A stretch of DNA of 64,000 bases from the NCBI RefSeq assembly GCF_036850765.1, contig NC_089493.1, positions 132,252,239 to 132,316,238 of the forward strand, read 5' to 3'. Shown piece by piece: positions 1-12,146 of this stretch. Both the position numbers and the translations under genes were made by a program. The first letter of the stretch is position 1; every line of letters begins with the position of its first letter. The notes below the pieces were generated by a model. The model did not search any database. It was not told the origin of the DNA and saw only the letters and a list, made by a program, of their open reading frames with translations. The stretch is from Saccopteryx bilineata. Lineage: Eukaryota > Chordata > Mammalia > Chiroptera > Emballonuridae.

Positions 1-174
1 GCTCTTAAGTGCGAAGACCTCTTCATGGCTGGACAGAAAGACAAGCTCCGCTTTGGGGTGGACAGCTGGTCAGACTTCAAGCTCACCAGTGACAAGCCGT
101 GCTGTGAGGCAGGTGATGCCGTTTACTATAAAGCTTCATACGCGAAAGACCTGCTTAATACCTATGCAGTCAAG
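1..174 (+). CDS. PEAK1: PEAK1 penultimate visible coding exon (partial at window edge)
   Basis: Open in frame 1 from the window edge for 58 codons and ending at a consensus donor, AAG|GTAAGG, at 174/175. The translation contains CCEAGDAVYYKASYAKD and ends TYAVK. It reads into the exon at 15717 in phase 0, giving AVK|ICKSKAKES, which I recognise as PEAK1 (pseudopodium-enriched atypical kinase 1). The AVK motif corresponds to the beta-3 VAIK lysine of protein kinases, so this exon encodes the glycine-loop side of the pseudokinase N-lobe. PEAK1 is a cytoplasmic scaffold at focal adhesions and the actin cytoskeleton that links Src and growth-factor signalling to adaptors such as Grb2 and Shc1. 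The 5' end of the exon and the upstream gene lie outside the window. The paralogue PRAG1 is the main alternative; the exact KSKAKES and LQHR stretches favour PEAK1. Confidence 0.85.
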
Positions 175-589
175 GTAAGGAAGTATATGAACCTAATTTT
201 AATCTCGTCCAGCACACTGTTACTGGGAAGGGCTTGTTCTTCTCTCCTCCATCCCTCCATTCAGCAGAAATTATGGAGCACCCACCTCACACCAGGTGTT
301 GTAATGAGCAGGGGGTTTGCTTATCTAGAGGAGGAAACAGACAGGTAGAGGTGGGCTCACCACACGGGACTGAGTGGAGTGCAGGACTGAACAAGTCCTC
401 CTGAAGTAGGTGATCCTTGACCGTGATTGTCAGGGTTGCTGTGCAGTGGGCTCTGTTGTGTGCCCTCTGCTCCATGCTTGTCCTGATTCTAACAGGTGGG
501 AAGCCATGGCCTTCCTTGCTCCATAACTCCTCTGTTTCCTTGAGAACCATTCATATAGGAAGATGACCTGCATTTGTTCGTGTCCCAGG

Positions 590-735
590 AACTGGGTTAC
601 TGTTAAATAATTTAATCTTCACACCAACTATATGAAGTTAAGTTAAATCTTTTTTATCCATTTGACAGATGAGGATAATAAAGCTCAGACAGGTGAACTG
701 ACTTGCTTAGGGTCACACAGCTAGAAATTAGTAGA
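590..735 (-). repeat. MIR fragment
   Basis: Contains the reverse-complement MIR core and 3' end: GACAGATGAGGATAATAAAG followed by CTTAGGGTCACACAGCTAG. This ancient mammalian SINE is diverged and truncated. Confidence 0.75.
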
Positions 736-884
736 CTTCATAGCTTACATTTTGTTATGTCACATATTAATTTCTTAAATGTATATTGCTCATTCCAGAC
801 AAGCACTTCTTCAGGAGGGTTAAAACTCAACTTCAAGAATTCTCATCTGGTCATATTCACTGTGACAGTAAATCACAGGCGTCA

Positions 885-1215
885 TCAGTGGTAGTGAAAG
901 AAGCTTGGTCTTTGCTGCCCTCCCTAGTTTTGTCACATGTTGCTGCTCTGAATCTCAGTCTGCTCAGCTTTGAAAAGGGATAACAGCACCTACGGGGCTG
1001 TTTGCTAAAACAGAACACTGTGTTCCTGATAAGTACTCATTTCTTTCACTATCCCTTAGTTCTTTCCAATGTTATATCAAAACAATAACAGTATCTAAGC
1101 CTCAGTTTCCTCCTCTTTCAGATGTTTACAGTGACAGAACATCTACTTTGTGTGACTGAGGTTAGGGTCACATGAGATAATGAAAGATGTTTTAAAAACA
1201 CAAAGCTCTGTGTGA
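885..1215 (+). repeat. Two diverged MIR-like fragments
   Basis: The first piece (about 885-1010) has TCTCAGTCTGCTCAGC and GGGATAACAGCACCTACGGG, like the MIR segment TCAGTTTCC...GGGATAATAGCACCTAC. The second (about 1096-1215) has CCTCAGTTTCCTCCTC followed by TGAGATAATGAAAGATG. Boundaries are approximate. Confidence 0.5.
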
Positions 1216-1259
1216 ACTCAAGGTAAGGTTCTCCATTCCTGTTGTCCCTTTTTACTGAT

Positions 1260-1261
<2 letters not shown>

Positions 1262-1294
<33 letters not shown>

Positions 1295-1643
1295 TATTTT
1301 TCTGAAGCTAGAAACGGGGAGAGACAGTCAGACAGACTCCCGCATGTGCCCGACCGGGATCCACCCGGCACGCCCACCAGGGGGCGACGCTCTGCCCCTC
1401 CGGGGGGGGGGGGGGTCGCTCTGTTGCGACCAGAGCCACTCTAGCACCTGGGGCAGAGGCCAAGGAGCCATCCCCAGTGCCCGGGCCATCTTTGCTCCAA
1501 TGGAACCTTGGCTGCGGGAGGGGAAGAGAGAGACAGAGAGGAAGGAGAGGGGGAGGAGTGGAGAAGTAGATGGGCGCTTCTCCTGTGTGCCCTGGCCGAG
1601 AATCGAACCCGGGACTTCTGCACGCCAGGCTGACGCTCTACCA
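1262..1643 (-). mobile_element. tRNA-derived bat SINE, family A (head-truncated)
   Basis: The poly-T run at 1262-1293 is the copied A-tail. It is followed by the reverse complement of the family A body and the B-box (GAATCGAACCCGGG). The tRNA head stops at CTCTACCA, so the A-box is lost. Target duplications are CTTTTTACTGATTC (1248-1261) and the same sequence with one extra T (1644-1658). A run of 14 G interrupts the body at about 1400-1413. Confidence 0.9.
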
Positions 1644-1659
1644 CTTTTTTACTGATTCT

Positions 1660-2355
1660 ATACAGTGGTTCAAAGCCAATTAACATATCTAAATAACTTC
1701 TGCGTGTTAATTTGGCTTAGAAAGACCAGATGGTGTCCTAATAAATTAATAGGTAGGGTAAACAACGGGCATTACCTGTTCGTCGAGACAGAATGTATAC
1801 CTGCACAGCCCTTTAGCTAGCTCTGCCTGAAGTTGCAGCACCTACATGTGGAATAACCTAGTGGCACTGGCAGAGTGACCCTGTGCCCCAACCCACACTT
1901 TGAAAGTTAAACTGAGAGGCAAACTACAGATCGAGAATATGGATTTGACTTCATAATATATTACTGTTGAGATTCTGTGTAGCTGTTATATCAGTGAAGG
2001 TGATGGGGCCTCATCTGTCTTAGGCCTTTTGCTACAATCCAAGGTCATCAGTGCAGGATGAGTACCTATGTATCAGAAAAAGGCATCTGTTATTTCAGAA
2101 CAATTGAGAAGTAGGACTTCACTAACTCTTATGCATTATTGCCGTGCAATCTGGTCTCCTTCCCAAATTAACAATCTGGTATTGATTTCTTTGCCCATCA
2201 TGACACAAAGCGATCTCGAAAAAGTAGGTGGCAAGTGGCTATCTGTGGGGAGTTGTTGGCATATATGGGGGAGGATGTTTACACTAAGTGGTGACTATAA
2301 ATGCCTCTTTGAAGACCATTTGCACTTGTCTAGGAGGACCCAGTTGATTGTATGA
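1660..2355. other. Intronic sequence, nothing recognised
   Basis: No repeat, exon or RNA gene could be identified by eye between the SINE and the hAT element. Confidence 0.5.
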
Positions 2356-2363
2356 CCTTAGAG

Positions 2364-2658
2364 CAGTGGTCCCCAACCCCTGGGCCGCGGGCCGGTACTG
2401 GTCTGTGGGCCATTTGGTACCGGTCCACAGAGAAAGAATAAATAACTTACATTATTTCTGTTTTATTTATATTTAAGTCTGAAAGATGTTTTATTTTTAA
2501 AAAATGACCGAATTCCCTCTGTTACATCCATCTAAGACTCACTTTTGACGCTTTCTCGGTCACGTGATACATTTATTCATCCCACCCTAAAGGCTGGTTC
2601 TTAAAAATATTTTCTGACATTAAACTGGCCCGTGGCCCAAAAAAGGTTGGGACCACTG
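2364..2658. mobile_element. hAT-type MITE (non-autonomous DNA transposon)
   Basis: A 295-bp element with terminal inverted repeats CAGTGGTCCCCAACC at one end and GGTTGGGACCACTG at the other. It is flanked by exact 8-bp duplications, CCTTAGAG (2356-2363 and 2659-2666). An 8-bp target duplication and CAG-type termini are characteristic of the hAT superfamily. It has no coding capacity. A second copy in opposite orientation lies at 62550-62846. Confidence 0.9.
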
Positions 2659-2811
2659 CCTTAGAGAAAGAAACTGCCAGGACACAGAGCCTTTGGCAGA
2701 GATAAGCAGAGGAGACAGTGGCTGGCTTACAAAAACAGCTTTTACTGTCGGTTTTAAGATACTCTGTCTCCATACTAGTGGAATCTAGAATAGGTTAACA
2801 GGTATGACTCT

Positions 2812-4745
2812 TTCTTTTTTAAATTTATTTTTCAATTACAGTTGACATACAATATTATGTTAGTTTCACGTGTACAGTGTAGTGATTAGACACTGATGTA
2901 CCTTATGAAGTGATTTTCACTGACTCCTTTAAGGTTCCAGACTGCAAATTGTGGTCCTTCTGCCTGTGTTACTCACACCAATAGGACAAGTGTTTTTACC
3001 ACATTGTATATTCTTGCCTTTTTTGTCAAATATTAATTGACCACATGAACATGGGTTTATTTTTGGGCTCTCTGTTCCATTGATATATATGTTTATTTTT
3101 ATACTAGTACCATGCTGTTATGACTACTATAGCCTTGTAATATAGTTTGATATTAGGTAATGTGCTACCTCCAACTTTGTGGTTCTTTCTCAAGGTTGCT
3201 GTGGCTATTTGGGGTCTTTTGTGATTGCATATAAAATTTTGGATTATTCTAGTTCTGTGAAAAACACCATTAGTATTTTGAAAGAAATTGTGTTGAACCT
3301 ATAGATTGCTTTGGGTAATATGGACATTTTAATGATGTTAATTCTTCTTACCCATGAGCACATGTGGATATGCTTCCATTTATTTGTATCTTCTTCAGTT
3401 TCTTTCATCAGTGTCTTAAAATTTCCTAAGTACAGTGAGTACAGGTCTTTTACCTCTTTGGTTAAGTTTATTCCTAGATATTCTTTTGAAGCAATTGTAA
3501 GTGGCATTGTTTTTTTAGTTTCTCTTTCTGATAGTTCATTATTGGTGTATAAAAATGCAACTTTTTTTTTTAATGAGAGAAAGGGACAGATAGGAACATA
3601 AAATGCAACTATTTCTGAATGTTTATTTTGTATCCTGCTACTTTATTTTTTTTTTACCAGTTCTAGTAGTCTTTTTGTAGAATCCATAGGATTTCTTCTC
3701 TATAGTATCATGTCATCTACAAATTGACAGTTTTACTTCTTATTTTCCAATTTGGATGCCTTTTATTTATTTTTCTTGCCTGATTACTGTGGCTAGAACT
3801 CAAGTACTATGTGAATAATACTAGTGAATCTCATTGTGGTTTTGATTTGCATTTCCCTGATGAATAGTGATGTTGAACCTGTGTTTGTTGACCAATCTGT
3901 ATGTCCTCTTTGGAGAAATGATTATTCAGGTCCTCGACCCAGTTTTTAACCAGATTCTTTGTTCTCTTGATATTTACCTGTATGAGTTCTTTATTTAGAT
4001 CTCAACCCCTTATCAGATATACCATTGGCAAATATTTTTTCCCATTCAGTAGTTTACCTTTCTGTTTTGTTGATGGTTTTTAATTTTTTTCCTTTGCAGT
4101 GCAAATTTTTTTGGTTTGATGCTATTATGTCTGTTTATTTTTTCCCTAGTAGACATATCTAGAAAAATATTGCTAAGACCAATGTCAAAGAGTTTATTCA
4201 AATACTTTATTTCCTGTGTTTTCTTCTGGGGTTTTATGGTTTCAGGTCTTAAATTTAAGTCTTTGATTCATTTTGTTTATTTTTGTATATGAAAGTGATC
4301 TGATTTTTTTTCATGTATATGTCCGGTTTTCCCAACACCATTTATTGAAGAGTTGTATTTCATCCATTGTAGATATTTTTACCTCCTTTGTCATAGATTG
4401 ACTATGTAGGCATGGATTTATTTCTGGGCTCTTTTCCGTTGGTTTCAGTGTCTATTTTCACGACAGTGCCATGCTGTTCTGATTTCACTTTGTAGTATAA
4501 TCTGAAATCAGGGAGTATGATACCTTCACCATTGTTTTTTCTTAAGATTATTTTGACTATTTGGGGTCTTTTGTGGTTCCATTTAAATTTTAGGCTTGTT
4601 TGTGCTAAAAAGCATTTTCTGTGGGGAAAAAATGCTATTGGTATTTTGATAGGGATAGCATTGAATCTATAGATGGCTTTGTTAATATTCCAGTTTATGA
4701 GCACTGTAAATTTTTCTCTTTATTGGTATGATTGTTTCTTGAAGA
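2812..4745 (-). mobile_element. L1 fragments (3' end and ORF2), minus strand
   Basis: 2812-2925 resembles an L1 3' end (TTTTTCAATTACAGTTGACA). 3000-3825 and 3826-4745 are reverse-complement ORF2 segments. Typical phrases are ACCATGCTGTTATGAC, GGGGTCTTTTGTG (found twice) and CCAACACCATTTATTGAAGA. The same ORF2 part recurs at about 3060-3290 and 4400-4640, so at least two truncated copies lie head to tail. No long open frame survives. Confidence 0.75.
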
Positions 4746-4767
4746 GACCACTTTAAAGTGTTGCAAA

Positions 4768-5033
4768 TTATTCCATACGTAGGTGGGACATAAAAGTGAA
4801 ACTAAGAGACATTGATAAGAGTGTGGTGGTTACGGGGGGAGGGGGGAGAAGGAGAGGGAAAGGAGGAGGGGGAGGGCCACAAAGAAAACTAGATAGAAGG
4901 TGACAAAGGACAATCTGACTTTGGGTGATGGGTATGCAACATAAGTGAACGACAAGATAACCTGGAGTTGTTATCTTTGAATATATGTATCCTGATTTAT
5001 TGATGTCGCCCCATTAAAAATAAAATTATAAAA

Positions 5034-5064
<31 letters not shown>

Positions 5065-5067
5065 AAA
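4768..5067 (+). mobile_element. 5'-truncated L1 3' end with (AAAT)n tail
   Basis: This short L1 3' end runs into the tail CCCCATTAAAAATAAAATT and then an AAAT repeat (about 5029-5066). It is flanked by exact 14-bp duplications, TAAAGTGTTGCAAA (4754-4767 and 5068-5081), showing a target-primed insertion. A purine-rich GGGGGAGGGG patch lies near 4837-4880. Confidence 0.85.
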
Positions 5068-5187
5068 TAAAGTGTTGCAAAATGAAGGCAGTGCTAAAAT
5101 ACAGCAATTTGAAAGCCAAAAGATACTACCTCTTAAGCACCAAATCTACTGCAATAAATGATAACAAGAGCTATACTTTGGAGGTTG

Positions 5188-7437
5188 TCTTGGTTTGTTC
5201 AGGCTGCCATAGCAAATACCATAGACTGAATGGCTTCAACAATTGCAGTTTATTTTCCCACAGTTCTTAAAGCTGGAAAGTTCATGATCAAGGTTCTGGC
5301 TGGTTCTATTTTAAGTGAAAGCTGCCTTTCTGGCTTGAAGATGGCTGCTTCTTGTCTCCTCACATGGCTAATGGGAGATAGGGGGCCCTCTGGTTTCTCT
5401 TCTTCTAAGGACACTCACTAATTCATATCAGGACCCCACACATATGACCTCCCTTAACCTTAATTACCTTTCTGTAGGCCCTCGATCCAAATAGCACTTA
5501 AGCATATGAATTTTGAGGGTTCACAGCTCAGTTCATAATATTCTATTCCTGCCCCCTCCTCACCAAATTCTTGCCTTTATTATATGCAAAAATACATTCA
5601 GTCCATCCCAACAGTCCTAAAGGTTTTAACTCATTCCAGTGTCAACGCTAAAGTCCAAAGTCTCACATAAATACCACCTCCATCATCAGACCTAAGGTCT
5701 GATTCATCCTGAGGTAAACTGTCTCGCATCTGTGAACCTGTAAAACTAGACAAGGTATGTGCTTTCCAAACACAATGGCTTATGGGCCATTTCTCCCTTT
5801 TCTAAAAGGGAGAAATCATGAGGAAGGAAGTGGTGATTTTTCTAAATAAAGCCAGGCAGATTTCATCAGATCTTAAGGTTTAGGAGTAACCCTTTTTGAT
5901 TCCAAACTCTGCCCTCCAGAACCATGGGGGTGGCAGTGTCACCCCCATAGCTCTGCTGGCCATCCTGTTCTTTATAAGGGCCCTGCCCACACAGTCCAAG
6001 GTGGGAGTCACACCCACATGGCTCTCTACTGGGGTGGCCTACCCCCGTCCCACCCTAGGTACTGGGCAGGGTCATCCTGGCCTTCCATATCTGGAGTGGC
6101 AATACTACCCTTCAAAACCAAAGAGGGCTCAGGCTTGCCCCCTGGACCAGTGGTAGGAACATCAGTCCTCCTGCTCTCTGGAGCTCCTTCAGGATCATCC
6201 TTCCCTTTCCTTGAAGAACAGTGCACTTGAACAGCCGAATGGCTCTGGAGTCCAGTCTTATAGGACCCTGAAAGTTCTACAGCTCTCCTTCATTGCTCTC
6301 CACTTTCTCTGTCCCTTTAGTTGAAAGTGACAATGCTTTCATTGGTAGGATCCCATTTCTAGCTGTGACTTCTACTGAAATGGCTGATTAAGTCCATGAG
6401 TCACAGCCCTGATCGCTTTATCAAATGGTTGTTCAGCCACATACCTAGTGCACTCTTTAAAACAAGCTTTCTTGTTTTCTGCAATATGAACAGGCTGAGA
6501 ATTTTCCAAATCTCCAAGTTCTGGTACCTTCTTCTTCTTCTTTTTTTTTTTGGCAGAGACAGAGAGAATCAGAGAGAGGGACAGACAGACAAAGGAAAGA
6601 GATGAGAAACATCAATTCTTTGTTGCGGCTTCTTAGTTGTTCATTGATTGATTTCTCATATGTGCCTTGTCCGGAGGGCTACAGCAGACCAAGTGACCCC
6701 TTGCTCGAGCCAGTGACCTTGCACTCAAGCTGGTGACCTCGGAGTCTCGAACCTGGGTCCTCTACATCCCAGTCTGACGCTCTATCCACTTGCCACTGCC
6801 TGGTTAGGCAGTTCTGGTTCCTTCTTGCTTAACAACTCCATCTTCAATTCTTCTCCCTCCTTCTGCATTTTACTGTAAGCAGGTAGGAAGAAACTGGCCA
6901 TCCTTCAATGCTTTGCTTAGAAATCTTTCAGCTAAATATCCAATTTCATCACTCTCAAAGTTATACCTTCCACAAGATACTAGAACACAGTTTATCCAAG
7001 TTCTTTGTCATTTTATAAGAAAGATCACCTTTTCTCAAGTTTCTAATAACATACTCCTTATTTCTGTCTGAGATCTTTCCAGAATCCCCCTTAATGTTTA
7101 TATTTCTACCAATAGTCTATTATGCATCTCAGAACACCTTCAGCTTCTACCTAATTTTAAAACTACTGCTACATTTTTGGGTACTTGTTACAGTGGCACC
7201 CTACTTCTTAGTACCAAAATCTTGGTCTGCTCGGGCCGCCGTAACCAAATACCATAGGCTAGAATGTTTAAGCAGCAGAAACTTATTTTCTCTGGGTTCT
7301 GCAGGCAGAAGAGAGGACTCCCTTCTTGGCTTGCAGATAGCTGTGTCTCCATGTGGGGCAGAGGAGGGAGTGTGTCACATTAGGGGTTAGGGTTTCAACA
7401 TAGAACTTTTGAGAGGACACCATTTAGTCCATAACTT
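5188..7437 (+). mobile_element. Old LTR-like element with terminal direct repeats (family unassigned)
   Basis: Two similar segments in the same orientation bound the element. The first is about 5188-5550, with GCAAATACCATAGACTGAAT. The second is about 7222-7437, with CCAAATACCATAGGCTAGAA. Each ends with a gAAcTTTTGAG-like phrase followed by CAGTTCATAA or TAGTCCATAA. About 1.7 kb lies between them, including a SINE at 6534-6809. The layout fits an ancient mammalian LTR element. I could not name the family, and no coding frame is intact. Confidence 0.5.
6534..6809 (-). mobile_element. tRNA-derived bat SINE, family B
   Basis: Reverse complement of the family beginning GCCTGACCAGG, with B-box GAGTCTCGAACCTGGGTCC and the poly-T side at the left. 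The 17-bp target duplications AGTTCTGGTACCTTCTT (6517-6533) and AGTTCTGGTTCCTTCTT (6810-6826) differ at one base. Confidence 0.88.
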
Positions 7438-7603
7438 TATTTTTTTATTCAGTGTACTAGCTTTATTATTTTATGGGTGAAAGAAGTCACTGTTAGCACT
7501 CATCTTGGGGCCTCTGGTGTTTATTTCACACTGGTGAACACAGTGCACGAAGAGAACTGGAAGATTAGGCTATGGGAGATTTGGGACCAAATTTAGAAGT
7601 TTT

Positions 7604-7978
7604 TTTTTTTGTTTTGTTTTTTTTCATTTTTCCGAAGCTGGAAACGGGGAGGCAGTCAGACAGACTCCCTCATGCGCCTGACCGGGATCCACCCGGCATG
7701 CCCACCAGGGGGCAATGTTCTGCCCCTCTGGGGCGTCGCTCTGTTGCATCCAGAGCCATTCTAGCGCCTGAGGCAGAGGCCACAGAGCATCCCCAGCGCC
7801 TGGGCCATCTTTGCTCCAATGGAGCCTCGGCTGTGGGAGGGGAAGAGAGAGACAGAGAGGAAGGAGAGAGGGAGGGGTGGAGAAGCAGATGGGCACTTCT
7901 GTGTGCCCTGGCCAGGAATCGAACCGGGACTCCTGCACACCAGGCCGACGCTCTACCGCTGAGCCAACTGGCCAGGGC
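7604..7978 (-). mobile_element. tRNA-derived bat SINE, family A (full length)
   Basis: It runs from the poly-T tail to GAGCCAACTGGCCAGGGC, the reverse complement of the tRNA head with its A-box. Exact 17-bp duplications CCAAATTTAGAAGTTTT flank it (7587-7603 and 7979-7995). Confidence 0.92.
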
Positions 7979-7995
7979 CCAAATTTAGAAGTTTT

Positions 7996-10900
7996 GAATG
8001 ATGAACTGAAGAGGTTAGACTTTATTTTTTGTGAGATGCCACTAAGGATTACAGAGCAGAAACTAAACATGAGATTAATGATTCTGGAAGGAAACTATGG
8101 TGGAAAAGTCCAGAAGGACTGGAAGCAGGGAAGCTGTCACTATGCTTGTACACTAATCCAGGGAAATGATAGTGAGGCCCTGACACAAGGCAGTGGAGGA
8201 TGAGGGGCAGAGGCCAAAGGAGCCTCTGCAGGCCTTAGACCACTCTGGTGAGTGGCAGGGTGTGAAATGAGGGCAGCATGCTACCATTTCAGGGAGGACA
8301 GCCCAGCAGGGTGGCAATGCCATTGACTGAATTGTGTCTCTGAATGGTAAGCTCCTTGCGAAGCACGCCACAGGGCAGCACGTGGAGAGGAGCCTATGCG
8401 CGGATAAAAATGCCAGGCTGGTCCTCTCAAGAGAGGTCAAGAATAGAAATAGCACCCCAGTCCTCCCCTAGATATAATCTGTTCAAACTGGGAGTGTGTG
8501 AGGTTGTGGTCAGTGAGTCTTCCAGTTGAGGAAAAGGCCACACATCTGTGGGATCCAAACTTGAGATGGTACAGGCATCTTCTCTTCTGAGGGAGTGCAT
8601 GCAGGTCTCTACTCTGAAGGCTAGAGCATGCGAAGCCTAGGGCAGATGCAGTCAGGAATTTGATTGGTAGGAATTTACAAATAGTTCAGACAATGGACAC
8701 AAACAATGACTGGCTTAGTGGCAAGGAAACAATATATAGTGGGGAAACCACTTCCATGTTCGTGATTCAACACAGATATGCCGTAGCCATCCTTGGTCAG
8801 TGTCCACATCTTCCTGGGCTCGGTGCCCACAGAAGTGCCACAGAGTCTCAACTGGTGTTAGAAAGGAGAGGTTTGGGGTACTCGTGAAAACCTGGAATCA
8901 AAACAAATTGTCTAGTCAGAAGAGGAAGCATCACTGTTACTAATGAGGTGAGAGGACATAGTTGGGGATTAGACATCAGGATTCAAGTTCATTCCTAACC
9001 TGGGATCTGAGCACTGAAATGCTCTGTGCCTCATTTTCTCTCGGGTGATGCCCTGGGTGTGATCGCCTTAGCCTGAATTACTGCTCAGGGACATGTGACT
9101 TTTTTGATCCACATGCTGAGTGGCACTGATACAGTATGGGTCCTGGCACAGTGCCCTCTCAGGGCTCATGAGGGCTGTGGAAGGAGTTGAGGACAAGTCA
9201 CAAGTAAATCTTACACAACTGCATTCTTGAGTTTCTCTTTTAGACTCCAAAATAGATTTCTTGGGCATGTGAACACTTTCGCATCAATTCAATATATAAA
9301 CTACCTGGCCTACCTGACAGGTCTCATAGCAGCTTCCTGCAGCATGGAGTACAGCATGGAAGCTGAGTACATTAGGCCAGGCAGCATTTATGTTAAACAC
9401 CTCACCCATTTTGTAACAGTGTTGAGGGTATGTAGATCCTAGCTCTCTTGCAGCGAGGAAAGCAGCACCCCACACAAGCAGGTCAGGAAATCGAGGTCAA
9501 GCAGAGATCAGCTTCAGTCTTAGAGTGAGGGGCACCTAGTACTGGATTCAGTGCGGGGTTCACAGCTCTCCATTCTGTACTCACTCCCATTTGCAGCTGA
9601 GCTTCTGTGTCATGTGCCAGGACAGCACTGATACAGTATGGGTCCTGGCACAGTGCCTTCTCAGGGTTCGTGAGTGCTGTCGGTACAGGGGAGGTACAAA
9701 CAGGATTCCCCACTGGTAAGTGGAAGCAGGCTAGAAGCTCACTAGGCTGGTGGGGCCCCTGTGGAAAAATAAAAGCTCATGGAATGTATTTATGAAGAAT
9801 TCTGTATTTCACAATTATTGCTTTCTTTGGGGAAAAAAGAAAATTGAATGGAACAGTGAAGAGCACTTTGTCTTATGTAGTTTAATGCAGCAAAACTCTG
9901 AACAGACTGGACTCAGCACACAGACCACCCTATTCACATGTCGCTCATTCATGTGGTCATGTCATGAGTGTGTACTACTAAGATTTGTCGGCCATTGCTC
10001 CCTCCCCATCAACTGTCCAACCCCATCAGTTTTGTAAGAGCCATTCTTGAATCCTGCACTCAGAGTGGGTATTTCATGTGGCTGCAGTAGAGTACGGAGT
10101 CTTCCTCAGTAGCCGTGTGGATACAGCTGGCATGCACCGTGCACCTGCTCTGCACTCGGCCCTAAAGATACAAACATCTGTGAAGGCAACGGAAAGTAGC
10201 CTTTCAATAACAGACATGTGCCAGATACAGAAGAGACATAGAAGGGACATTTAGGGTATGCAGCACTTTCTCTCTAGCAGACATGACACATGCGAGAATA
10301 AGTAGGGAGCAGTGGGCAGGGGACTGGTGAATGGGAAACATGGAAGGGAGGTGACACGTAAGACTGGGAAGGGCGGCCTGGTTGGGATTTATGCTATGTA
10401 GGTGATGGCCAGGCGACTGGGAAGTTTCAATAGGTAAGCAGCCTCCTGTTTTTGGAAAGGGGGCTCTGGTGGCCATGTGGGAGGTTACTGAAAGGAGCCA
10501 CATGAGAGGCAGGCGACCACCTGGGAATATTTGTAGTGGTCTAGGGAGGTGCTGGTGGTAGCAACAAAGATGGAGGAAGAGGATAATTTGGATGTTATTT
10601 GGGAAGAAAATTAAGAGATCGGTAATTATTTGGATGTAGGTAGGGCATACAGATGGAGAACTCCAGAGTCAACTTGGTTTCCCACGCAGATGTTGGAAGG
10701 ATAACAGCTTCATTCACTGAGGGAGTAGGTATAGGAAGAACAGAAGTTGGGTGGGAAGAAGTTTAAGGAGTCTGTGGGATGGGACAGACACGGAGAAATT
10801 AGGCTATTTTGTATGTATGAGTTTAAATCCCAGATACAAGTAGGGTTGCAGATGTAGATGAGGAAAGCACCAGTACAGCATGCATGAGTAAGCCATGATC

Positions 10901-12146
10901 CTGCTGAAGGAAGTTGATGAGGACAGAGAACTGACCCCTGCCCCCAAACACCAGCATTTCAAAGACCTTTGGGAGGAAGGGTCAGGTAGAGAAGGGTGGA
11001 TGGTGATGCGCTCCATTCAGTGACGGGCTTACTCAGAGGTATACATTCTATGTTACCCAACATCCCCTTTTCTCCCCAACTTCCTACTTTGTTGCCATAC
11101 ACCGGGTGTCTGCTCCCCTGCCCCATGGGCTGTCCCCGTTCAGATACATGAACAGTGCAGTCTGACGATACTGGCAGGTTTAAGTAGGTTTTCCCAAACA
11201 CAACCGAACCAATGAAATGACTTCTGTCCCTATAGAAGGGGAAATCCTGTGTGAGAATACAGGACCATGCTTGCTCCAGTCGTATTCCTATTTCAAACTT
11301 GCGGGGAGCTCAGGAGTCCTGTGGAAAGCATCCTTTTTGAAGAGTGGAGTCTTTCTTGAGATACCTCCAGTTCAAGACCACTGCCCTTTGTAAAGAATGA
11401 ATGTGCTTTCCTTTCAAGAAATATAAATGAAAATGGGAAGCTAAGCCATCCTGTCCCCTGTGGGGGAGAAACCCTGGGTGAGGGATAGAGGGAGGACCTT
11501 GTTCATTGGTTCTGGAGAAAGCAGCTTATGTTCTGAAATAACCTTTGGAACTAGAAATTTGAAGTCAAGTTAATTAGATTTTTTGTTTTTTAAATTAGAG
11601 TCAAGTTGTTAATATTTGAAAAATGGCTATGTGGTTCATAGAAAAATGGAATACTCTTACCTAAATTACTGTCATTGCTAACTTCACAATAAAGATGTGT
11701 GCGGTCCATATCATATGAGAAACCCTATTGAAGAAATCTCTGTTGGTCTGTGCTTTGCTTGTAACTGCATGGTTGTGAGCTACCTAGAGCCCGAGCGTGC
11801 ACATTCCCTGTCATATCCAGTCCTCGTCCTTTTCCCTTCACCCCTAGAAGCAGAGTGACTGTGTACTCCAGCCTTCCTCCACATTGTAAGAGGGGAGCTG
11901 AGTAAATGCCGTCCCCTCTGGCTGGCTGCCGAAAAACCCTCTTCCTTCAGAGCGTCCAGAAGGGCTGAGCGGTTGATCACCTCTTCTTCATAAGTAACTT
12001 CAAGCTTTTATCTCAAGCTGATCTGTGATGCTGCTAAATGTCAGTTCTTGTCATGTCCACTCACAAAGTTCTGGGGAGTCTTACAAAAAGTTGTGTGCAT
12101 TCAGATACAATAGAATAATAATCACAATTAAAATGTCTTTTGTTTC
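7996..12146. other. Intronic sequence, mostly unassigned
   Basis: No exon recognised. A MIR-like piece may lie at about 8975-9070, and old-repeat-like text at about 10200-10650. The one clear internal structure is a 56-bp near-identical segment present twice, at 9123-9178 and 9625-9680. Confidence 0.5.
9123..9680 (+). repeat. Dispersed direct repeat (two ~56-bp copies 502 bp apart)
   Basis: GCACTGATACAGTATGGGTC and the bases after it occur at 9123-9178 and 9625-9680 with only a few substitutions, nearly all in the last third. Flanking sequence is not obviously similar. This may be the remnant of a local duplication or two copies of an unrecognised repeat. Confidence 0.8.

Noticed and set aside
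1242..1655. Open frames with many Arg and Pro residues over SINE copies (also 7572, 13596, 22699, 34503, 46065)
   Set aside because: These are translations of family A SINE bodies in either strand, not genes.
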